Assembly: GCA_016290215.1 (NCBI GenBank)
Contig: JAEETH010000021.1
Coordinates: forward strand, 1-48,818
Direction of reading: 5' to 3'
Length of the DNA: 48,818 nucleotides
Source of the DNA: Bacteroidales bacterium
GTDB lineage: Bacteria > Bacteroidota > Bacteroidia > Bacteroidales > F082
A model generated the notes under the pieces. The model made no database searches. It worked only from the letters and a program-made list of their open reading frames with translations, and was not told the DNA's origin. Shown one piece after another: positions 24,262 through 31,122 of this stretch (positions are counted from its first letter, which is position 1; the number at the start of each line of letters is the position of its first letter). The translations under genes were made by a program, and so were the position numbers.

Positions 24262-27117
24262 ATGCGTATTTTTACCAAAAATCTTTTCATACTGTTCATA
24301 TTCAGTATGTTGACAACAAACCTTTTTGCCCAATACGGAGCTCAAGTCGACAATAGGGGCTTCGAACAATGGACCTCACGTGGAGAAGTATCCGTTAGTG
24401 AACCCGTGCATTGGCACTCGGGCGGCACTGCAACGGGCAGCTATTCGGGATGGGTCGACAGCCAAATCGAAAGTTCCACCCATGTACGACCAGGCTCCAC
24501 AGGTAGCAAGAGTGTCAGACTGTATCCTGAACGTGTTTTGGGCGTCACAGCCAATGGTAATTTGACCAACGGCCGTATGAATGCAGGCAGCATGTCAGCT
24601 TCAGGCTCGGGCAACTATAACTATACCCAGCGTTCCCAAAGTGCCTACAACACGCCCTTCAACCAACTCCCCGACTCCCTTTCGGTATGGGTTTGCTTCC
24701 GCAGTCAAAGCTCCACCGACAAGGCTCAAGTGAAAGCTATTGTGCATGGTGATGCCGATTACAAATCGATTGCCGATGGCACAGGGGAACCCGCTAATAT
24801 GCATGTGGCAAGTGCACTATCAGCGTTTACTCGTACCTCTACGGCAAACGGTGCATACACTTGGCGTCGTCTGAGCATCCCGTTCCAAAACAACGGCCCT
24901 TGCACTGATCCTCGCTATATCCTGTTTTCCATAACCACCAACCAAACGCCAGGCTCGGGTGGCAGCGATGATGACCTGTATCTCGACGACATTCTGTTGG
25001 TTTACAATCCAACGCTAACGATGGGGCAATTAGCTTACAACACTTTCTATCAAGGCGACCCCATTTCCATCCCCTTCACGCTGACGGGCACCATGTCGCC
25101 CGACAACCTCAATGCCTCAGCTAATGTGGTCATCGCCCAGATGTCGGATGCCAACGGCAATTTCAACAATCCCACAGAACTCGGTCGTGTCACCACGAAT
25201 ACTAACGGCAATATCGTAGCGCACATCCCTAATGTGGCGGCCGGACAGTATATGGTTCGGGTCATTTCGACCAACTACCCCATGGTGGGACAAAACATCC
25301 AATCGATTTCCGTCGTCAACCTCACTTACCTCATTTCTGCCTCAGCTAATCCAAGCGAGGGCGGAACGGTGAGCGGTGCTGGCGAATACGAGGAAGGTGC
25401 ATCCTGCACATTGACAGCGACCGCCAACCCTGGCTTTACCTTCACCAATTGGACGGAAAACGGCAATGTGGTGTCAACAAATGCCAGCTATACATTCAAT
25501 GTTGTGGACAGCCGCAACTTAGTGGCTAACTTCTCACTCAACACACACACGGTCGCAGTGTCAGCTAATCCCGCAAATGGCGGCACCGTCACAGGCGGCA
25601 ACACCTATAACTATGGCCAAAGCTGCACCGTGAGTGCTACGGCTGCCACAGGTTACACCTTCACCAACTGGACCGAAAATGGTAGCGTGGTTTCTACCGA
25701 TGCTAACTATACCTTCACGGTAAATGCCAATCGCAACCTGGTAGCCAATTTCACCCTCAACACCTACACCGTTGCAGTGTCGGCTAATCCCACCAATGGC
25801 GGCACCGTAACAGGCGGAAACACTTACAACTATGGCGAAAGCTGCTCCGTGAGCGCCACGGCTGCCACTGGTTACACCTTCACCAACTGGACCGAAAATG
25901 GTAGCGTGGTTTCTACTGATGCTAACTACACCTTCACGGTAAACGCCAATCGCAACCTTGTGGCCAATTTCACCCTCAACACCTACACCGTTGCAGTGTC
26001 GGCTAACCCGACTAATGGCGGCACCGTCACAGGCGGCAACACCTACAACTATGGTCAAAGCTGCACCGTGACCGCTATGGCTGCCACGGGTTACACTTTC
26101 ACCAACTGGACCGAAAACGGCAGTGTGGTCTCCAACAACGCCAATTACACCTTCTCCGTAGAGGGCAACAGAAATCTCGTCGCCCACTTTACGGCCATTA
26201 CGTATACCATCACAGTCACTGCCAATCCGAGTAACAGTGGCTCGGTCACGGGAGGAGGCACCTACAACCATGGTCAATCCTGCACCGTCATCGCCACCTC
26301 GGCAGATGGTTACACTTTCTTGAATTGGACTGAGAATGGCAGCGTGGTCTCTAACAATGCCAACTATACCTTTACGGTGACGAGCAACCGCTCGTTGGTG
26401 GCGCATTTCGAGGAACAAGCCCCCGACACCTATAACATCAATGTCTCCCCCAACCCGAATATCGGCGGCACAGTGACAGGCGGCGGCAGTTACGAAGAAG
26501 GTCAGCAATGCAATGTGACAGCAACGGCCAACACGGGCTACACCTTTATCAATTGGACTGAGAATGGCGATGAGGTCTCCACGGAGGCAAGCTACAGCTT
26601 CATTGTTGCAGGCAATCGCAACCTTGTGGCCAACTTCACCCTCAACACCTACAACATCACCGCAATGGCCGACCCAAGCGACGGCGGCATTGTGACCGGC
26701 ATGGGCAGCTACAGCCATGGCGAATCCTGCACCTTGACGGCAATATGCAACGAAAACTACACCTTTGTCAACTGGACTAAGGATGGCGTCGAGGTCTCCG
26801 CTGATTCCTGCTTTACCTTCATTGTGACCGCGACTGAGGAATATGTGGCGCATTTCCAATTCGTCGATGATGTGGAAGAGAAATCGATTATGAGCGAATT
26901 ATTCCCCAACCCGTTCACCTCTTCGGTGAGCATTAAGGCGGATAAGCCCATCAAGACCGTCAGTGTTTACGACATCTATGGCCATTTGGTGAAAGTTCAA
27001 AACGTTTCGGGATTGGAAACCAAAATCGACTTGAGCGAATTGAACATTGGCACCTATCTATTGCAGCTGGATTACGGCGACAGCAGAAGCGTACAACGCA
27101 TCGTAAAGATGAAGTAA
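24262..27117 (+). CDS. T9SS cargo protein: PCMD-like domain, seven InlB-type repeats, sorting tail
   Basis: 951 residues. Signal peptide MRIFTKNLFILFIFSMLTTNLFA. Residues about 24-255 resemble the PCMD (putative carbohydrate metabolism) domain: NRGFEQWTSRGE near the start and DDDLYLDDILLVYN at the end. A linker domain follows, then seven InlB-type repeats of about 72 residues (about 355-875), each with core SANPxxGGTVTGG, CTVxATAxxGYTFTNWTENG and RNLVANF. Repeats 2-4 are almost identical. The last about 75 residues are a type A T9SS sorting domain: ELFPNPFTSSVSIKADKPIK, VSVYDIYGHLV, NIGTYLLQL, RIVKMK. The protein is therefore expected on the cell surface, probably as a carbohydrate-binding or adhesive protein. 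The same NWT...VVS repeat occurs in both C25 proteases. Confidence 0.88.
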   Translation: MRIFTKNLFILFIFSMLTTNLFAQYGAQVDNRGFEQWTSRGEVSVSEPVHWHSGGTATGSYSGWVDSQIESSTHVRPGSTGSKSVRLYPERVLGVTANGNLTNGRMNAGSMSASGSGNYNYTQRSQSAYNTPFNQLPDSLSVWVCFRSQSSTDKAQVKAIVHGDADYKSIADGTGEPANMHVASALSAFTRTSTANGAYTWRRLSIPFQNNGPCTDPRYILFSITTNQTPGSGGSDDDLYLDDILLVYNPTLTMGQLAYNTFYQGDPISIPFTLTGTMSPDNLNASANVVIAQMSDANGNFNNPTELGRVTTNTNGNIVAHIPNVAAGQYMVRVISTNYPMVGQNIQSISVVNLTYLISASANPSEGGTVSGAGEYEEGASCTLTATANPGFTFTNWTENGNVVSTNASYTFNVVDSRNLVANFSLNTHTVAVSANPANGGTVTGGNTYNYGQSCTVSATAATGYTFTNWTENGSVVSTDANYTFTVNANRNLVANFTLNTYTVAVSANPTNGGTVTGGNTYNYGESCSVSATAATGYTFTNWTENGSVVSTDANYTFTVNANRNLVANFTLNTYTVAVSANPTNGGTVTGGNTYNYGQSCTVTAMAATGYTFTNWTENGSVVSNNANYTFSVEGNRNLVAHFTAITYTITVTANPSNSGSVTGGGTYNHGQSCTVIATSADGYTFLNWTENGSVVSNNANYTFTVTSNRSLVAHFEEQAPDTYNINVSPNPNIGGTVTGGGSYEEGQQCNVTATANTGYTFINWTENGDEVSTEASYSFIVAGNRNLVANFTLNTYNITAMADPSDGGIVTGMGSYSHGESCTLTAICNENYTFVNWTKDGVEVSADSCFTFIVTATEEYVAHFQFVDDVEEKSIMSELFPNPFTSSVSIKADKPIKTVSVYDIYGHLVKVQNVSGLETKIDLSELNIGTYLLQLDYGDSRSVQRIVKMK
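25330..26860. repeat. Seven tandem 216-nt coding repeats
   Basis: Units of about 72 codons start near 25330, 25546, 25762, 25978, 26194, 26425 and 26644. Units 2 to 4 share long identical stretches (ACCTTCACCAACTGGACCGA AAATGG). The rest have diverged mainly at synonymous and surface positions. Recent expansion or gene conversion of the middle units is the simplest reading. The array also opens a long frame on the opposite strand (25561-26859), which is not a gene. Confidence 0.85.
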
Positions 27118-27135
27118 TAACACCTAAGCACATAA

Positions 27136-27178
27136 AAAGATTGCGGCGAGAATCACTCTTGCCGCAATCTTTGTTTTT
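27136..27178. terminator. Bidirectional terminator between the T9SS protein and sodB
   Basis: A 12-bp stem AAAGATTGCGGC / GCCGCAATCTTT with a loop of 13 nt and flanking A and T runs. It serves both convergent genes. Confidence 0.85.
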
Positions 27179-27192
27179 GGACTCAACGAGAC

Positions 27193-27771
27193 TTAGAGTC
27201 TTTCGTTCACCACATCCCAATTGATGATTTGCCAAAGGGCGTTCAAGTGGTCGGGACGGCGGTTCTGATAGTCGATGTAATAGGCGTGTTCCCACACATC
27301 GAAAGTCAGCAAGGGCTTCAGGCCACGTTGCACAGGGTTGCCGGCATTGGTTTCCTGCGTGATGTGGAGTTTGCCATCTTTATCGACAGAAAGCCACACC
27401 CAACCTGAGCCAAACAAAGTGGCACCTTTCTTCGTAAATTCCTCCTTAAAGGCCTCGAACGAGCCAAACTGTTCGTCAATCCATTTGGCAATCACGCCAG
27501 TAGGTTGGTTGTCGGCTTTTGGGGCGCAGAATTGGGTGAAATAAAGGTTATGGTTCAGAATTTGACCCGCATTGTTGAACACGCCACCGTCAGCAGTCTT
27601 CACGATTTCCTCCAAAGGCATCTCTTCGTATTTCGTGCCCTCGATGAGACCGTTCAGGTTGTTGACGTAGGCATTCAAGTGCTTGCCGTGATGGAAGCCC
27701 AAAGTCTCCTTGCTAATGACGGGCTCCAAAGCATTTGCCTCGTAAGGCAATTTGATGAGTTCGTATTTCAT
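27193..27771 (-). CDS. sodB: Superoxide dismutase (Fe/Mn type)
   Basis: 192 residues, normal length. Converts superoxide to oxygen and hydrogen peroxide in the cytoplasm. The four metal ligands are in family contexts: His in LGFHHGKHLNAYV, His in AGQILNHNLYFTQF, and Asp and His in LTFDVWEHAYYIDY. GSGWVWLSVD and the C-terminus LNALWQIINWDVV are typical. The type (Fe, Mn or cambialistic) cannot be fixed by eye; the related enzymes of Bacteroides and Porphyromonas accept either metal. It has its own promoter (27798-27805) and sits behind rpoD on the same strand but after a terminator. Confidence 0.96.
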   Translation of the reverse strand: MKYELIKLPYEANALEPVISKETLGFHHGKHLNAYVNNLNGLIEGTKYEEMPLEEIVKTADGGVFNNAGQILNHNLYFTQFCAPKADNQPTGVIAKWIDEQFGSFEAFKEEFTKKGATLFGSGWVWLSVDKDGKLHITQETNAGNPVQRGLKPLLTFDVWEHAYYIDYQNRRPDHLNALWQIINWDVVNERL

Positions 27772-27797
27772 ATCATATAGTATTAGTGATTTGACGG

Positions 27798-27805
27798 CAA
27801 ATATA
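27798..27805 (-). promoter_or_regulatory. -7 promoter box for sodB
   Basis: Minus strand reads TATATTTG, an exact TAnnTTTG box, about 27 nt upstream of the ATG at 27771. Confidence 0.6.
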
Positions 27806-27857
27806 AGAAAAAAACAGACCGCCTATAGATTCCCGAGGGGGAATGACATAGGCGGTC
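27806..27857 (-). terminator. Terminator of rpoD made from the GATTCCC repeat
   Basis: Outer stem GACCGCCTAT / ATAGGCGGTC and an inner ATTCCC-GAGG-GGGAAT hairpin, followed on the minus strand by a T-rich run. The core is nearly identical to the terminator at 37332-37392. Confidence 0.85.
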
Positions 27858-27863
27858 CATTTT

Positions 27864-28730
27864 TCACTGGTTCATGTACATCTGATACAGCGGCGAGTTA
27901 GGCTCGCTCTTCAAACGCTTCAGGGCACGGTCACGGATCTGACGGGTGCGCTCACGCGAGATGTCGAGCTTCATGGCGATTTCCTCCAAAGAGTACTCTC
28001 GCGTTGAGCCTAAGCCGAAATACATGCAGATGATGGTGCGCTCCTTCTCGTTGAGCATGTCGAGCGACTTGCGGATGGCCCTGCTGGTCGACTCCTGCTC
28101 TACCAAGGTGTCGGTTTGGGTCTCGTCTTCGTTGACATAGACATCCAAGAAGTTGGCATCATCCTCGTCGTCAAGCGGGGCGTCGGTCGACACGGCACGC
28201 GAGTTGAGGCTCAGCAGCTGTTCCACCTTGTCCTCAGGCATACCGATTTCGTCGGCAACCTCCTTGACGGTGGGACGGCGTTCTAATTTCTGCTCCAAGA
28301 GCGACACAGCCTTCTTCACCTTAGCCAAGGCTCCCACCTGGTTCATGGGCAGACGGATAATACGGGCCTGCTCAGCCACCGCTTGCAGGATGCTCTGACG
28401 AATCCACCACACGGCATACGAGATGAACTTGAAGCCACGGGTTTCGTCGAAACGCTGGGCGGCCTTCACCAAACCGAGGTTGCCCTCGTCGATGAGGTCT
28501 TGCAGGCTAAGGCCTTGGTTCTGATACTGTTTGGCCACCGAAACGACGAAACGCAAGTTGGCCCTAACCAGCTTATCCAAGGCGGCCTGGTCGCCAGCCT
28601 TAATCCTTTGAGCCAGTTGGACTTCCTCTTCGGTAGTCAGCAGGCTCTCCTTCGCAATATCGGCCAAGTACTTGTCCAAAGTACCGGCATTGCGGTCAGT
28701 GATCTGTTTTGAAATCTTCAGTTGTCTCAT
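27864..28730 (-). CDS. rpoD: Primary sigma factor RpoD (Bacteroidota type)
   Basis: 288 residues. Principal sigma-70 factor directing RNA polymerase to housekeeping promoters, here presumably the TAnnTTTG boxes seen across the window. There is no region 1.1, as in other Bacteroidota. Region 2: ANLRFVVSVAKQYQNQGLSL QDLIDEGNLGLVKAAQRFDE and GFKFISYAVWWIRQSILQ. Region 3: EQARIIRLPMNQVGALAKV and RPTVKEVADEIGMPEDKV. Region 4: LNEKERTIICMYFGLGSTRE and SLEEIAMKLDISRERTRQIR. An acidic stretch (DAPLDDEDDANFLDVYVNED) lies between regions 3 and 4. Transcription ends at the repeat-based terminator 7 nt past the stop. Confidence 0.96.
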   Translation of the reverse strand: MRQLKISKQITDRNAGTLDKYLADIAKESLLTTEEEVQLAQRIKAGDQAALDKLVRANLRFVVSVAKQYQNQGLSLQDLIDEGNLGLVKAAQRFDETRGFKFISYAVWWIRQSILQAVAEQARIIRLPMNQVGALAKVKKAVSLLEQKLERRPTVKEVADEIGMPEDKVEQLLSLNSRAVSTDAPLDDEDDANFLDVYVNEDETQTDTLVEQESTSRAIRKSLDMLNEKERTIICMYFGLGSTREYSLEEIAMKLDISRERTRQIRDRALKRLKSEPNSPLYQMYMNQ

Positions 28731-28820
28731 TTTCTTCTAATCTTTTATTGTTTTTTAACTCTGTTTTGTTTCATTTTCTCTCTCATCATACCAATCTCCA
28801 CTTTTTGATTTTAGCATAAT

Positions 28821-28869
28821 CTTTAGATTTGGGAGGTTGGAACGCTGTCCAAATCTCCCAAGTCTAAAG
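28821..28869. repeat. Inverted repeat in the htrA-rpoD intergenic region
   Basis: CTTTAGATTTGGGAG and CTCCCAAGTCTAAAG pair over 15 bp (one mismatch) around 18 nt, within the 205-nt gap between htrA and rpoD. No T run follows, so it may be a leader structure or attenuator of rpoD rather than a normal terminator. Confidence 0.55.
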
Positions 28870-28935
28870 GTAAAACATTACAAAAATCGTACCGAAAACT
28901 TTGTTTTTCAGTAAAAAATGTGATTCAAACTACTT

Positions 28936-30402
28936 TTAGTAGTAGAATGTTCCCATCATGCCGTTAGGATAAACGCCTTCGATGGTGGTACGGCGCGACC
29001 TTTTGCTCTTTAGCGCGTTATCCAATTCAGTCTTGCTGTTGACATCGTAGCCATTGACTTTGGTGATAACGAAGTCGACGGGAACGCCCGAGTTCATGAA
29101 ACGGCCTTGGCGTATCTCCACGATTTTCAAGCCATTTTTGATGCCTAACCGGCTCATGTCGTTTTGGCTGATGGGTTGCAGCATCAGGCCGAACTCCGAA
29201 TTATAGAAGCTATCGCCTTTCTTGACCACATCCACATTGCCCGCCTCGTTGAGCAGGGTCAGCTCATAATGCTGATGGTGGCCGCCACGATTGACCTCGA
29301 CATCCAATTTGTCGCCAGGACGATACTGACGGATGCTTTCAATCATCTGAGTGCCCGTGTTCACCTTCTTACCGTTGATGGCCGTAATCACATCGCCGTT
29401 TCTCAAGCCTGCCAGTTTGGCAGCGCCGCCTTCGGTTACCTCTGCAACATACACACCTTCAATGTTTTCCAAGCCTTCCTTTTCGGCAAGCTCTTCGGTA
29501 AGCTCCGCATAACGGATGCCTAAATAGCCGCGCTGGGTTTCGCCGTAAAGCAGCAAGTCGTCGACCACCTTGCGAACGATGTTGGACGGGATGGCGAAGG
29601 AATAACCTTCGTAAGAACCCGTATGCGAGGCAATAGCCGCATTGATGCCAACCAATTCACCTTTAGTGTTCACCAAAGCGCCACCACTGTTACCCGGGTT
29701 GACGGCGGCATCGGTCTGGATGAAGGATTCCACCTCGGTGCCTTCGCCCAAGATGCTGAGGTTACGCGCCTTGGCACTCACGATACCTGCAGTGACCGTC
29801 GAAGTCAGGTTGAAAGGATTACCCACGGCCAACACCCATTCGCCGATGCGGACGTTATCAGAATCGCCGAAGGTAAGATACTCCAAATCGGAGGCATCCA
29901 CTTTGATCAGAGCCAAGTCGGTGGTCGGGTCGGTGCCAATGATGGTAGCGGTTTTCTTCACCTTATTATTAAAGGTAACCTCCACCTCGTCGGCGCCTTC
30001 CACCACGTGGTTGTTGGTGACGATATAGCCATCGGGCGTCAGCACCACTCCGGAGCCGTAGGCCACCATGGTATTGTTGCGCGTTTGGCCAGGATAGCCA
30101 TAGATTTGTCCCAGCAAGGCACCAAAGAAGTCCTCGTAGGTGTTGCTTTGTCTCACCACTTTTGTCATAATATGTACGACTGCATCAACGCTGCGTTCGG
30201 CGGCATTAACGAAGTCGGGAGTGCTTTCGGCGGGCACAAAAGCCACACGTTGCACTGGGGCCTGCTGCACCTGCTCGATTTGCGAGACGGGTTGCTGCTG
30301 CTCATTTGGGGTTGCATTTTCATCTGTGTTGGGGGTCTGGTTACCACATGATGCCGCCATCAGCAGTCCGGCCAGCATCAACATCATACTCACTTTTCTC
30401 AT
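28936..30402 (-). CDS. DegP/HtrA-family serine protease lipoprotein
   Basis: 488 residues from the ATG at 30402; the frame can also begin at a TTG at 30411. Periplasmic protease/chaperone for misfolded envelope proteins. The signal peptide ends in the lipobox LMAASC, then a Gln-rich linker. The trypsin-like domain has the triad His (IVTNNHVVEGADEVEV), Asp (GTDPTTDLALIKVD) and Ser (TDAAVNPGNSGGALVN). PDZ1 starts at GYLGIRYAELTEELAEKEGL and a second PDZ at about 390-488 (FGLMLQPISQNDMSRLGIKN). Unlike classic DegP it is lipid-anchored. It stands alone, divergent from the GNAT gene. Confidence 0.92.
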   Translation of the reverse strand: MRKVSMMLMLAGLLMAASCGNQTPNTDENATPNEQQQPVSQIEQVQQAPVQRVAFVPAESTPDFVNAAERSVDAVVHIMTKVVRQSNTYEDFFGALLGQIYGYPGQTRNNTMVAYGSGVVLTPDGYIVTNNHVVEGADEVEVTFNNKVKKTATIIGTDPTTDLALIKVDASDLEYLTFGDSDNVRIGEWVLAVGNPFNLTSTVTAGIVSAKARNLSILGEGTEVESFIQTDAAVNPGNSGGALVNTKGELVGINAAIASHTGSYEGYSFAIPSNIVRKVVDDLLLYGETQRGYLGIRYAELTEELAEKEGLENIEGVYVAEVTEGGAAKLAGLRNGDVITAINGKKVNTGTQMIESIRQYRPGDKLDVEVNRGGHHQHYELTLLNEAGNVDVVKKGDSFYNSEFGLMLQPISQNDMSRLGIKNGLKIVEIRQGRFMNSGVPVDFVITKVNGYDVNSKTELDNALKSKRSRRTTIEGVYPNGMMGTFYY

Positions 30403-30483
30403 CTTTCTCAATTTTTATGGATTTCTTTTTCTCTTTATAGTCTCATTAATGCGATTTTTCAACCTTTATTGCGCCAAAAAGTG

Positions 30484-30491
30484 TAATTTTG
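30484..30491 (+). promoter_or_regulatory. -7 promoter box for the GNAT gene
   Basis: TAATTTTG matches TAnnTTTG. It leaves a leader of about 100 nt before the ATG at 30596. Confidence 0.45.
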
Positions 30492-30595
30492 TCGAAAAAT
30501 TGACTACGTCGAGTCTGACGATTTCGGCTGGATATGTTTATCAAAATATGTGCCAGCCTCTGAATAAAACAAGGTGTTTTCAACAAATTGGAAAA

Positions 30596-31111
30596 ATGTT
30601 CATCAAAAATGACACGATAACGCTGCGTTGCGCCGAGCCTGAGGATGCCGAGCAGATTTACCGCTGGGAAAACGACCGCGACATCTGGCGGGTAAGCGGC
30701 ACACACACCCCCTATTCCCGCTTTCAGATTGAGCAGTTTTTGCTGGACAACAACGACATCGCCGCTCAAAAGCAGCTCCGTTTGATGATCGACCTGACCG
30801 AAAGCGGAACCACCATTGGCTGCATCGACATCTATGATTACGATGCCTTCAACAGCCGCGCCGGCTTGGGCATCCTCATCGACAAAGCCTACCGCCAACA
30901 AGGCTACGCCAAGGCTGCGTTGGCTTTATGCGTTGAATACCTTTTCCATAATCTGCTATTGCATCAGGTGTATTGTTCCATCGACGAGAGCAACACGGAG
31001 AGCCAGCAGCTTTTTCTTGGTCAAGGCTTTGAATTGGTTGGACGACGGAAAGATTGGATAAAAACCATTGAAGGTTACTTGGATGTATTGGAATACCAGA
31101 AGTTAGGATAG
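30596..31111 (+). CDS. GNAT family N-acetyltransferase (RimJ/RimL-like)
   Basis: 171 residues. The open frame reaches back to 30140 but overlaps htrA on the other strand; the ATG at 30596 gives the proper family start, MFIKNDTITLRCAEPEDAEQ. Acetyl-CoA fold elements: IGCIDIYDYD (beta 4), AGLGILIDKAYRQQGYAKAA (the Q-x-x-G-x-A acetyl-CoA loop), VYCSIDESNTESQQLFLGQGF and RRKDWIKTIEGYLDVLEYQK. It most resembles cytoplasmic acetyltransferases acting on protein N-termini, polyamines or small amines (RimJ/SpeG group); the substrate is not predictable. Its end is 11 nt from the convergent restriction-modification gene. Confidence 0.88.
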   Translation: MFIKNDTITLRCAEPEDAEQIYRWENDRDIWRVSGTHTPYSRFQIEQFLLDNNDIAAQKQLRLMIDLTESGTTIGCIDIYDYDAFNSRAGLGILIDKAYRQQGYAKAALALCVEYLFHNLLLHQVYCSIDESNTESQQLFLGQGFELVGRRKDWIKTIEGYLDVLEYQKLG

Positions 31112-31122
31112 CATCAAAAGGT

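Noticed and set aside
25561-26859. A 432-residue open frame on the minus strand
   Set aside because: It is the antisense of the seven tandem repeats in the T9SS protein; repeat structure keeps it open. It has no promoter and its composition is that of a shadow frame.
30140-30595. N-terminal 152 residues of the long GNAT frame
   Set aside because: They overlap htrA antisense; the acetyltransferase fold starts at residue 153 of that frame, and a promoter box lies just upstream.
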